From an uncultured Eubacteriales bacterium (lineage in GTDB: Bacteria; Bacillota; Clostridia; Peptostreptococcales; Anaerovoracaceae): a DNA stretch of 11,031 nucleotides. The notes beneath the pieces are model-generated. The model was not told the DNA's origin, did no database searches, and saw nothing but the letters and a program-made list of their open reading frames with translations. The stretch covers positions 1 through 11,031 of the forward strand of contig URWB01000082.1 of the NCBI GenBank assembly GCA_900551415.1, read 5' to 3'. Of the stretch, positions 1 through 6,914 are shown piece by piece; position 1 is the first letter of the stretch, and every line of letters starts with the position of its first letter. A program made the translations under genes and the position numbers.

Positions 1-961
1 CTGCCTGCTCCATGTTGTCGATGACTTCGTTGTCTCTTGCCTGAATATGGTTGATGATGATCTGGGAAGTGAAACCTCTTCTTACGGAGAAGTTCGGGAT
101 TGCTTTCGCTACCGCTTTTTCGATCGCGCCGATGCTCGCGGCTCTGTTGTCGTTATAGCTGGTACCAAAGCTGCCGACGAGAATTTCGTAGCTGCCGATC
201 TTATCCTGATTCAGAGGGTCATCCTTGGACGCGTCACCGGTATCTTCCGCAAAATACTCATAGCCGCCCTTTTCTTCATCCTCTTCCAGATAGTATCCAA
301 AGCCCGTAACTTCTTTCTGTTCCGCGTCTGTCAGAGCGTTCCAGCCTCTGCCTGCCGCTTCGCAAAGCACGTCGGTGCCGGCGGTTCTTTCCTGATAGTA
401 GATTGCGCTGGTCAGGTTTGTTACCAGTTCCGGCGTAAATTTTACAGTCAAGTAGTGCTGCGCTTCAAAGCTGTACCAACCGTCGATCTTTTCACCGGAA
501 GCTTTGGTGAATACCTGATACATGCTGATTGGCAGTGCTTTGCCAAGGTCCGCGGCAGAAATTTCGACCGTAAAGGTGCTGACATATTTTTCGACGCCGT
601 CAACGCTTACCGGTGTTACGACTGCAGAAACAGCGTGTTTTTCTTTGGTCTTGGCAGTCTTGGACTGTTCCACAAGCGCGAGCTTGGTGTACTTTCTCGC
701 CAGCGGTGTGGTGGTGAACGTTACCTTTGCCTTGCCCGTCAGCTTGTCGATTTCAACCTTCGTGCTTCCCTTCGCAGGGGAAAACATGCCAAGGTCTGTA
801 ACGATGTCGGTGGCCTTTTCGGTCGAAACGACATCAGTTGCTGTCTTTGTTGCTGTGGTAGTTGTGTTTGCCGCTGTGTCCGCGAACGCGAAGGAAGTAG
901 TTCCCATCGTCGCAGCCAAAGCGACTGTCAGAGCTAATGATAAAAATTTTCTTTTTTTCAT
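1..961 (-). CDS. Exported CbiK-type (sirohydrochlorin cobaltochelatase-like) protein with extra N-terminal domain, partial
   Basis: The 5' 320 codons of a gene cut by the left window edge. Residues 1-27 form a signal peptide: a KKRK n-region, a hydrophobic core and an AFA cleavage site before D28. There is no lipobox cysteine, so release by signal peptidase I is expected. A Thr/Ala-rich linker (about 28-52) leads into a beta-strand-rich domain (about 55-220) that I do not recognise firmly. An acidic linker (about 226-248) follows. From Y258 the sequence matches the N-terminus of anaerobic cobaltochelatase CbiK: ILVGSFGTSYNDNRA, then AIEKAV, then VRRGFTSQIIIN. CbiK inserts cobalt into sirohydrochlorin in the anaerobic B12 pathway, and exported homologues exist (Desulfovibrio CbiKP). 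The metal-binding histidines lie beyond the window, so activity cannot be judged. The ATG at 961 is preceded by AGAGAGGAAAAG. A B12 riboswitch lies directly upstream, supporting a cobalt or corrinoid role. Cobalt, heme or corrinoid binding are all possible. Confidence 0.82.
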   Translation of the reverse strand, partial: MKKRKFLSLALTVALAATMGTTSFAFADTAANTTTTATKTATDVVSTEKATDIVTDLGMFSPAKGSTKVEIDKLTGKAKVTFTTTPLARKYTKLALVEQSKTAKTKEKHAVSAVVTPVSVDGVEKYVSTFTVEISAADLGKALPISMYQVFTKASGEKIDGWYSFEAQHYLTVKFTPELVTNLTSAIYYQERTAGTDVLCEAAGRGWNALTDAEQKEVTGFGYYLEEDEEKGGYEYFAEDTGDASKDDPLNQDKIGSYEILVGSFGTSYNDNRAASIGAIEKAVAKAIPNFSVRRGFTSQIIINHIQARDNEVIDNMEQA

Positions 962-1021
962 AAGTTCTTTTCCTCTCTTTCCTAAAAAATCCTGTCATTT
1001 AATCTAAGCAGGCTCAAAGAG

Positions 1022-1055
1022 CGAAAAACTCTTGCCTATTTGGAATAAGCAAGAG
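1022..1055 (-). terminator. Intrinsic terminator of the riboswitch expression platform
   Basis: On the minus strand, CTCTTGC plus TTATT pairs with AATAG plus GCAAGAG around a CCA loop. This is a 12-bp stem (one G-T pair) at 1029-1055, followed at once by five T (1024-1028). It sits between the cobalamin aptamer and the cbiK-like start codon, so it acts as the off-state attenuator. Its 5' arm is also half of the alternative antiterminator pairing (1050-1061 with 1155-1166). Confidence 0.85.
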
Positions 1056-1166
1056 CTTGATGTGCACGCTAAGTGTCTTTGATTCCACAAAAAGAAATCA
1101 TTGATTCTTATGCAAACAAAATTGTTCGATGGATACTCTCAGCAGAAGCTCACAATCAAACTCTTG
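1050..1166 (-). promoter_or_regulatory. Antiterminator pairing in the cobalamin riboswitch leader
   Basis: On the minus strand CAAGAGTTTGAT (1155-1166), immediately 3' of the aptamer's B12 box, is complementary over 12 positions (one G-T) to ATCAAGCTCTTG (1050-1061). The second segment contains most of the terminator's 5' arm, so the two helices exclude each other. The likely logic: B12 binding ties up the 3' edge of the aptamer and lets the terminator form; without B12 the antiterminator forms and transcription continues. The pairing is read directly from sequence; the direction of the switch is inferred from known B12 riboswitches. Confidence 0.72.
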
Positions 1167-1325
1167 ACCAGCAGGTTTCCTGACTTCGGGATCACTTCCA
1201 CACTGCGCCTTCTCAAGCGTAAATCCGCTCAATGACATATTGCAGATGAATCCTCCGTTACAGTGGCTGGGACCGTCCGGGCTTCGCACCCGGTTTCCTA
1301 TTACCTTCCGAAGAAGCACTGGGTA
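1161..1325 (-). promoter_or_regulatory. Cobalamin (B12) riboswitch aptamer
   Basis: The minus strand carries the conserved cobalamin riboswitch elements in order: GGTAATAGGAAACC, the hairpin CCGGGTGCGAAGCCCGG, then ACGGTCCCAGCCACTGTAA. A variable arm follows, then the B12 box AAGTCAGGAAACCTGC (1171-1186). The aptamer binds a cobalamin and controls the gene downstream, here the exported CbiK-like protein at 961. Boundaries are approximate because the P1 helix is not clear by eye. I did not decide between adenosyl- and methyl/aquo-cobalamin subclasses. Confidence 0.93.
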
Positions 1326-1349
1326 GATTAAATTTTTTATATCGATTCC

Positions 1350-1378
1350 ATTATAATGCCGGATCCTGTCGAAGTCAA
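1350..1378 (-). promoter_or_regulatory. Promoter of the B12-riboswitch / cbiK-like transcript
   Basis: Minus-strand -35 TTGACT (1373-1378) and -10 TATAAT (1350-1355) are separated by exactly 17 bp, a near-perfect housekeeping sigma promoter. Transcription should start near 1343, about 20 nt before the aptamer. This makes the cbiK-like gene an independent unit rather than the tail of the mutS-DUF554 operon. The -35 box overlaps a small inverted repeat, CAATA-C-TATTG (1376-1386). Confidence 0.85.
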
Positions 1379-1396
1379 TACTATTGTCGAACAAGA

Positions 1397-2128
1397 TCAC
1401 AAAATAGCTCCAAGCGGCAGTACCGCTGCGAGGTACGCAAGCAGCAGCGCCGGAAGCATATTCGCAACGCGCATCTTTTTTTCCCATATGAGGTTTAATC
1501 CGACACAGAAAATCAGGATTGAGCCGACCAGCGCGATATAGTTCAAAGCCAGTTCCGTCATATACGGTTTTATGAAGACCGCCAGCAGTGTCATCAGTCC
1601 TTCGAAGACAAAGACAGGGATCGCAGAAAAAATACAGCCCTTCCCCATCGAACAGGTCATCACCAAAATGATGATCAGATCCAGCACACCCTTGGTGGCC
1701 AGAACAGACCAGTCTCCAAAGATCCCGTCCTGCAGCGAGCCAACGATTGCCATGGCTCCGATGGATACCGTCAGCGAAGCGCTTACAAAGGCATTGACAA
1801 AGGAGGCATCGGAAGTGTTGTTGGTTTTCTCCTTCAGCCATTCGCCAAAGTGTTCAAACGCAGCTTCAATATTGATAATTTCTCCGATAAACGCGCCCAA
1901 AACAAGACAAACAGTAATCAGCATACTCTGTCCGGACGTAATGACGTCATCATGGACGGTGAGCATTTTTCCCATGGCTCCTGCCGCTCCGATAAACATG
2001 ATGCTGATGCCGCAGGCGGTCTGCATGGCATTCTGATGTCGTTCTTTCATGAATGTTCCGCCCCACAGCCCGATGATTCCACCTGCGAGAATTGCTGCTG
2101 CGTTGATTAAAGTTCCAAGTCCTACCAT
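1397..2128 (-). CDS. DUF554 family integral membrane protein (YqgA/YdfK-like)
   Basis: A 243-residue hydrophobic protein with about seven predicted membrane segments and short loops. It matches the DUF554 family (E. coli YqgA, B. subtilis YdfK). The start has the typical short GTLINAAAILAGGIIG segment, LGAFIGEIINIE follows the second helix, and the C-terminus has the family signature VANMLPALLLA. Length is normal for the family. No biochemical function is established, though a transporter or channel role is often suspected. The ATG is 18 bp past the mutS stop, and its AAGGAG ribosome binding site begins directly at the mutS TAA, so the two are co-transcribed and probably translationally linked. 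No intrinsic terminator is visible between its TGA and the next promoter, so read-through would meet the B12 riboswitch attenuator. Confidence 0.9.
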   Translation of the reverse strand: MVGLGTLINAAAILAGGIIGLWGGTFMKERHQNAMQTACGISIMFIGAAGAMGKMLTVHDDVITSGQSMLITVCLVLGAFIGEIINIEAAFEHFGEWLKEKTNNTSDASFVNAFVSASLTVSIGAMAIVGSLQDGIFGDWSVLATKGVLDLIIILVMTCSMGKGCIFSAIPVFVFEGLMTLLAVFIKPYMTELALNYIALVGSILIFCVGLNLIWEKKMRVANMLPALLLAYLAAVLPLGAIL

Positions 2129-2146
2129 GTCAGAACATACTCCTTT

Positions 2147-4804
2147 TTATTCTTTTCCCAGAGAAGCCTTGAGCTCCTCCAAAATCGCAAACGCCTTGGA
2201 CGGCGTAATTTCCATCAAATTCAGCGCGCGTAATTTTTCAATCACCGGGTTCGGCGCAAAGGAAAACATCGAAAGCTGGCTTTCCTCCTCACAGGCAGGC
2301 GTTTTTGCTCTGTCCTCGCGTCCTTCCGTTCCCGATGGATCGGCGCTGCGGCTTACGCGTGCGATCCCTGCGGCGCTCGTGGCGCTGCCCTCCAGCTCAG
2401 CGAGCTTTTCCTGCGCGTTTTCAAGCAAAATCTTCGGGATTCCCGCCAGCTTTGCCACATGGATCCCGTAGCTGCGATTCGCGGAGCCCTCCACGATCTT
2501 GTGCAGGAAGACGATATTGCCGCCGACTTCTGTGACATCGACATTCAGATTGCGTACGCCCGGAAGCTGACCTTCCAGCACCGTCAGTTCGTGATAATGT
2601 GTCGCGAACAAAGTCCGGATATGGGTGTGATCATTGCAGAGATACTCACAGGCAGCCCAGGCAATCGACAGACCATCATAGGTGCTGGTGCCGCGCCCGA
2701 TCTCATCCAAAATGATCAGACTGCGCGCCCTGGCGTTGTTGAGAATATAGGACAGCTCGCTCATCTCCACAAAGAAGGTGGACTGCCCCTGTGCCAGATT
2801 GTCCGAGGCGCCGATGCGCGTAAAGATGCGGTCACACACCCCGATATGCGCCTGCGCGCATGGCACGAAGCAGCCCGCCTGCGCCATCAGCACGATCAGC
2901 GCGGTCTGCCGCATATAGGTGGACTTACCTGCCATATTCGGCCCGGTGATCAAAAGCAGGCTCGCGTCACGATCATTCAAATAGGTGTCGTTGGACACAA
3001 ACAAACCGTCACTGACCATCTGCTCAATGACCGGATGTCTGCCCTTGACAATCTCCAGTTCCATCGAAGTATCCACAACCGGTTTCACGTAGCCAAGCTT
3101 TTCACTGACCTGCGCGAAGGCAGACAGAACATCCAGCTCCGCGACCGCCGCGGAGGTCTGTTGAATGGTTTCCATATAGCGCTGGATTTCCTCTCTCACA
3201 CCGACAAAAAGCTCGTATTCCAGTTGATTGATCTTGGTCTGCGCGTTCAGAACCAGATTTTCCATCTCCTTCAGCTCCGGTGTAATGAAGCGTTCCGCGT
3301 TAGCCAGCGTTTGTTTGCGAATGTAGTTTTCGGGAATCAAATCAAAATAGGATTTGGTAACTTCCAGATAATAGCCAAACACCCGATTGTAGCCGACCTT
3401 CAGGTTCTTGATGCCGGTGCGCTCGCGCTCGGTGTTTTCGAGATTGGAAATCCACTCCTTTCCGTCTTGAATCGAAAAGTTCAGATGATCCAGTTCCTCC
3501 GAAAAGCCCTCCTTGATCAGCCCGCCTTCTTTGATGGTAAACGGCGGGTCTTCACAGATCGCGCGGTCGATCACGTCATAAACATCCGTCAGACAGTCAA
3601 TCATGTCACAAAGTTTTCGAAGTGCCGCGCTTTGCATGAGGCCGAGATCACTCTTGAGCTCCGGCAGCACCGCGATGGAATTACGCAGCGCGATCATGTC
3701 TCTGCCGTTGGCGTTCCCACAGGCAATGCGTCCGATCAGACGTTCAAAATCGTAGACGCGTCGCAGATTTTCTCTGATATTGCTGCGTGTGAGCAGATCA
3801 TGATACAGTTCCTCCACACCATTGAGCCGCTCGTTGATCTCCGCTGCGTCATTGAGCGGTTCGCGCAGCCATTGGCGCATTTTGCGGCTGCCCATGGCGG
3901 TACGCGTCTTGTCGAGGACACCCAAAAGCGACCCTTGTACTTTTTTTTCGTACAGCGTCTCGGTGATTTCCAGATTGCGCACCGTCGCCTTGTCCAGCGC
4001 CATGCGCGTGCCGATTTCATAATGCCTGATGTGCGTCAGATGTTTGAGATTTTGTTTTTGTGTTTCAAAAAGATAGTTCAGCAGCGCGCCCAGAGCACGT
4101 ACAGCCCGCGGGCGAAAATCCAGGCCCAGTCCGGTCAGAGAAACCGTACCGAACTGCGCTTTGATTGCCTCCACGCACGCTTTTTCGGAATAATAACTTT
4201 CTGAAAGAATGTTGAGATACGCTTCTGTCGTCTGTTTCACTTCTTCAACAGAGTAACGCAGAGGAAAATCTTCATTGAGGATGATTTCCTTCGCCTTAAT
4301 CTTAACCAGCTCGTTCAGCAGCGTCGGATAGAGATCCAAACCTTGGTATTCTGTCAGATACAACTCTCCGGTCGATATATCGCAATAAGCTACCGCCATT
4401 GCCTGCTCTTCGGCATAGACCGCAGCCAGATAATTGTTTTCATTTTCATGCAGCATAGACTGTGAGGTCAGGGTGCCCGGCGTGACAACCTGAATCACTT
4501 CTCGCTTAACGATGCCCTTAGCCTGCGCGGGGTCCTCGGTCTGCTCACAAATCGCAACCTTATAGCCCTTTTCCACAAGCCTGGCGATGTAACCGTCGGC
4601 CGCGTGGAAGGGGACGCCGCACATCGGCGCCCGCTCCTCCTGTCCGCAAGCCTTTCCGGTCAATGTTAATTCTAATTCTTTTGACGCGAGCTTCGCGTCC
4701 TCGAAGAACATTTCGTAGAAGTCACCCAGCCGAAAAAACAGAATGCAATCCCGGTACTGTTCCTTGATATCCATATACTGCTGCATCATCGGTGATAACT
4801 TCAT
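2147..4804 (-). CDS. mutS: DNA mismatch repair protein MutS
   Basis: An 885-residue MutS, normal to slightly long for the family. It recognises mismatches and small loops in DNA and uses ATP to start repair. The N-terminal mismatch-reading domain has the F-x-E motif (F29-Y30-E31) in GDFYEMFFEDA. Core lever and clamp domains follow, then the ABC-type ATPase: Walker A GPNMAGKST at 621-629, and Walker B with D700-E701 in LIILDEIGRGTSTYDG. The ATHYHEL motif comes after that. A Ser/Ala/Glu-rich linker (about 810-840) leads to QLSMF (843-847), which fits the beta-clamp-binding motif of bacterial MutS. The ATG has AGGAG 8 nt upstream. No mutL lies in the window; the next gene downstream encodes a DUF554 protein. 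Confidence 0.98.
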   Translation of the reverse strand: MKLSPMMQQYMDIKEQYRDCILFFRLGDFYEMFFEDAKLASKELELTLTGKACGQEERAPMCGVPFHAADGYIARLVEKGYKVAICEQTEDPAQAKGIVKREVIQVVTPGTLTSQSMLHENENNYLAAVYAEEQAMAVAYCDISTGELYLTEYQGLDLYPTLLNELVKIKAKEIILNEDFPLRYSVEEVKQTTEAYLNILSESYYSEKACVEAIKAQFGTVSLTGLGLDFRPRAVRALGALLNYLFETQKQNLKHLTHIRHYEIGTRMALDKATVRNLEITETLYEKKVQGSLLGVLDKTRTAMGSRKMRQWLREPLNDAAEINERLNGVEELYHDLLTRSNIRENLRRVYDFERLIGRIACGNANGRDMIALRNSIAVLPELKSDLGLMQSAALRKLCDMIDCLTDVYDVIDRAICEDPPFTIKEGGLIKEGFSEELDHLNFSIQDGKEWISNLENTERERTGIKNLKVGYNRVFGYYLEVTKSYFDLIPENYIRKQTLANAERFITPELKEMENLVLNAQTKINQLEYELFVGVREEIQRYMETIQQTSAAVAELDVLSAFAQVSEKLGYVKPVVDTSMELEIVKGRHPVIEQMVSDGLFVSNDTYLNDRDASLLLITGPNMAGKSTYMRQTALIVLMAQAGCFVPCAQAHIGVCDRIFTRIGASDNLAQGQSTFFVEMSELSYILNNARARSLIILDEIGRGTSTYDGLSIAWAACEYLCNDHTHIRTLFATHYHELTVLEGQLPGVRNLNVDVTEVGGNIVFLHKIVEGSANRSYGIHVAKLAGIPKILLENAQEKLAELEGSATSAAGIARVSRSADPSGTEGREDRAKTPACEEESQLSMFSFAPNPVIEKLRALNLMEITPSKAFAILEELKASLGKE

Positions 4805-4834
4805 AAAATTTCTCCTGTTGTCCGTAAATTAGGT

Positions 4835-4870
4835 TATGTAAATATGTAACTATGTAAAAATGTAATGTAA
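4835..4870. repeat. Short AT-rich tandem repeat (TATGTAA units)
   Basis: In the 68-bp gap between the aminotransferase and mutS, TATGTAA occurs at 4835, 4843 and 4851, an exact 8-bp spacing. Degenerate copies AATGTAA (4859) and ATGTAA (4865) follow. The segment is far more AT-rich than its surroundings and lies about 30 bp upstream of the mutS ATG, so it is transcribed as part of the mutS leader. Function unknown. Confidence 0.8.
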
Positions 4871-4872
4871 AA

Positions 4873-6063
4873 CTATCTCGCGTTGTACGCCTTGATACCT
4901 TCTTTGATGATGTTGATGCCGGCCTTCATGTCCTCTGCCTTCAAAACGTAAGCGATTCTCATGTCAGATTTGCCCGCTTCCGGATTGGTGAAGAATCCGC
5001 CTGCCGGCGCGAACATACAGGTTTCGCCGTTGACATCGAACTCTGTCAGCAGGAACATCAGGAATTTTTCGGCATCGTCTACCGGAAGTTTGCAGGTGAT
5101 ATAGAACGCGCCTTCCGGAACACCGTACTGGATGCCTTCGATTTCGTTCAGCGCTTCAACGGCAACATTTCTTCTGTGCTCATATTCCGCCTTGATATCG
5201 TTGAAATAGGAAGGATCCATGTTGTAAAGCGCCGCCGCGCCGATCTGATCCAGCGTTGCACAGCACAGTCTGGCCTGACAGATCTTCATCAGATTTCCCA
5301 TCAGCGCTTCGTTCTTGGAGGCGATGGAACCCATTCTTGCGCCGCACGCGGAGAATCTCTTGGAGATGGAGTCCACGATGATGACATGCTGTGCGGCTTC
5401 CGGGAAGGAACCGAAGGTATCCATGCGCTTGCCGTCATAAACGAATTCTCTGTAAACCTCATCCGCAATGATGAACAGATCGTGCGCGATCGCGATATCG
5501 ACGATCAGCTTCATTTCGTCGTGCGTCAGCACCTTACCGGTCGGATTGCCCGGGTTGATAATGCAGATGGCTTTGGTTTTCGGCGTAATCACAGCTTCGA
5601 TCTTTTCTTTTACCGCGTACTGGTAGCCTTCCTCCGCAGTCGTCGGGATTCCAACCAGTTTGCCGCCCGCAGCCGCGATGAAAGTCTTGTAGTTGGTATA
5701 GAACGGTTCTGCCATGATGACTTCATCGTCATCGTCCAGCAGCGCGGTCATCAGCATGGAAATTGCTTCAGAACCTCCGGTGGTAACCAGCAGATCCTTC
5801 TTTTCAAAATCAAGACCCAGTCTCTTGTAGTAACCGACCAGAGCTTCCAGTAATTCCGGAATGCCTTGGGAATTGGCATAGGCCAATACATCCTGGTCGA
5901 AGTTCTTGACTGCGTCAAAGAACGCGCGCGGTGTCTTGATGTCCGGCTGACCGATGTTCAGTCCGTAAACTTTTTTGCCTGCCGCTCTGGCCGCATCAGC
6001 GTAAGGAACGAACTTTCTGATCGGAGAGAGTTCCATTGCTTGAATCTTTTTTGATAGTTCCAT
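4873..6063 (-). CDS. Class I/II PLP-dependent aminotransferase (aspartate aminotransferase-like)
   Basis: A 396-residue fold-type I aminotransferase, normal in length. Visible motifs in order: LNIGQPDIKTP near residue 40 (substrate-binding loop), TTGGSEAISM (cofactor phosphate region), NPGNPTGKV (Asn that contacts PLP), IADEVYREFVYDG (Asp/Tyr pair) and SISKRFSACGARMG with Schiff-base lysine K235. A C-terminal SDMRIAY carries the Arg that binds the substrate alpha-carboxylate. These place it in the aspartate/alanine/aromatic aminotransferase subgroup that is commonly annotated AspB. Exact amino-donor specificity cannot be read from sequence. The start ATG follows AAGGAG at an 8-nt spacing. It lies 32 bp after tlyA and 68 bp before mutS, evidently inside the same operon, with no obvious functional link to either. 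Confidence 0.93.
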   Translation of the reverse strand: MELSKKIQAMELSPIRKFVPYADAARAAGKKVYGLNIGQPDIKTPRAFFDAVKNFDQDVLAYANSQGIPELLEALVGYYKRLGLDFEKKDLLVTTGGSEAISMLMTALLDDDDEVIMAEPFYTNYKTFIAAAGGKLVGIPTTAEEGYQYAVKEKIEAVITPKTKAICIINPGNPTGKVLTHDEMKLIVDIAIAHDLFIIADEVYREFVYDGKRMDTFGSFPEAAQHVIIVDSISKRFSACGARMGSIASKNEALMGNLMKICQARLCCATLDQIGAAALYNMDPSYFNDIKAEYEHRRNVAVEALNEIEGIQYGVPEGAFYITCKLPVDDAEKFLMFLLTEFDVNGETCMFAPAGGFFTNPEAGKSDMRIAYVLKAEDMKAGINIIKEGIKAYNAR

Positions 6064-6095
6064 TTTGTTTTCTCCTTTTTACATAAAGCTAACAT

Positions 6096-6914
6096 TTATT
6101 CTAACTCCTCGTGAGAGGTGTTAACGATGGTAAGAATATCGGCCTCCGTAAGGGGACGCGTTGTCTCTGCCGATGTTTTTGACAGATACAAAAGGTACTC
6201 GATATTTCCCTTTGCCCCTGTCACCGGACTATAAGTCAGCCCCTGCGGGCAAAGTCCGTTCTCTCCGGCATAGCCGATCACGTTTCGGATGACTTCTGCG
6301 TGTACGTTTCGATCCCGCACGATGCCTTTTTTGCCGACCTGCTCTCTGCCTGCCTCAAATTGCGGCTTGACCAGACAGACCAGGCTGCCGCCGGTCTCCT
6401 CCAGCAGCTTCGCGGCAACCGGAAAAACCAGCTTCAGAGAAATAAACGACACATCGATGCTGATAAAGTCAATCGGCTCTTCTATCAATGAAAAATCCAG
6501 ATAACGAATATTGCATTTTTCCATGTTGACCACACGCGGATCGATCCGCAGTTTGTAGTCGAGCTGTCCGTAACCGACATCGACCGCGTAGACCTTGCGC
6601 GCGCCGTTTTGCAGCATGCAATCGGTAAAACCGCCTGTGGAAGCGCCGATGTCCATGCAGACCGCGTCCTCAAGCCTGATCGGCCAAAGCCGCATGGATT
6701 TTTCCAGCTTAAGTCCGCCACGGCTGACGTAGGGACAGAGGTTTTCCTTTACGAAGATCTCCGCGTTTTCGTCTACCTGATTGCCGGCCTTATCGCTTTT
6801 TTGTCCGTCAACATATACGATTCCGGCCATAATTGACGCCTTCGCGCGTTCTCTGGACTGGTAAAAGCCACGCTTCACCAGCAGAACATCAAGCCTTTCT
6901 TTCAAGTTCTTCAC
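6096..6914 (-). CDS. tlyA: TlyA family rRNA 2'-O-methyltransferase / hemolysin A-like
   Basis: A 272-residue protein with an N-terminal S4 RNA-binding domain (about 5-65, ERLDVLLVKRGFYQSRERAKASI) and a C-terminal FtsJ/RrmJ-type SAM methyltransferase domain. The SAM loop is MDIGASTGGF (87-96), and LVKPQFE lies at 181-187. Lysine, aspartate, lysine and glutamate at K69, D154, K183 and E239 match the catalytic tetrad known for mycobacterial TlyA, which 2'-O-methylates 16S and 23S rRNA. The family was once called hemolysin, but the rRNA role is better supported. The start is GTG at 6914, preceded by AGAAAGG at a short distance, inside the last 26 bp of dxs, which suggests translational coupling. 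A TTG three codons later is a less likely start. The dxs-tlyA order is typical of Clostridia. Confidence 0.93.
   Translation of the reverse strand: MKNLKERLDVLLVKRGFYQSRERAKASIMAGIVYVDGQKSDKAGNQVDENAEIFVKENLCPYVSRGGLKLEKSMRLWPIRLEDAVCMDIGASTGGFTDCMLQNGARKVYAVDVGYGQLDYKLRIDPRVVNMEKCNIRYLDFSLIEEPIDFISIDVSFISLKLVFPVAAKLLEETGGSLVCLVKPQFEAGREQVGKKGIVRDRNVHAEVIRNVIGYAGENGLCPQGLTYSPVTGAKGNIEYLLYLSKTSAETTRPLTEADILTIVNTSHEELE

Noticed and set aside
47..1007. Plus-strand open frames opposite the cbiK-like gene
   Set aside because: They are antisense to a well-supported gene with signal peptide, start site and CbiK similarity, and their products are Cys/Phe/Arg-rich without domains.
1098..1841. A 247-codon minus-strand open frame across the DUF554 gene and the riboswitch
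   Set aside because: It reads another frame of the DUF554 gene and then translates the cobalamin riboswitch itself. The protein is Cys/His-rich nonsense with no family resemblance, and the riboswitch and promoter explain the region.
2459..4204. A long (581-codon) plus-strand open frame antisense to mutS
   Set aside because: It mirrors the MutS codons and has no ribosome binding site of note or recognisable domains. Long antisense frames are common opposite genes of this composition.
4805..4872. An internal mutS promoter within the AT-rich repeat
   Set aside because: TTTACA-17-TACATA can be picked out, but the -10 matches poorly and AT-rich repeats give such matches by chance.
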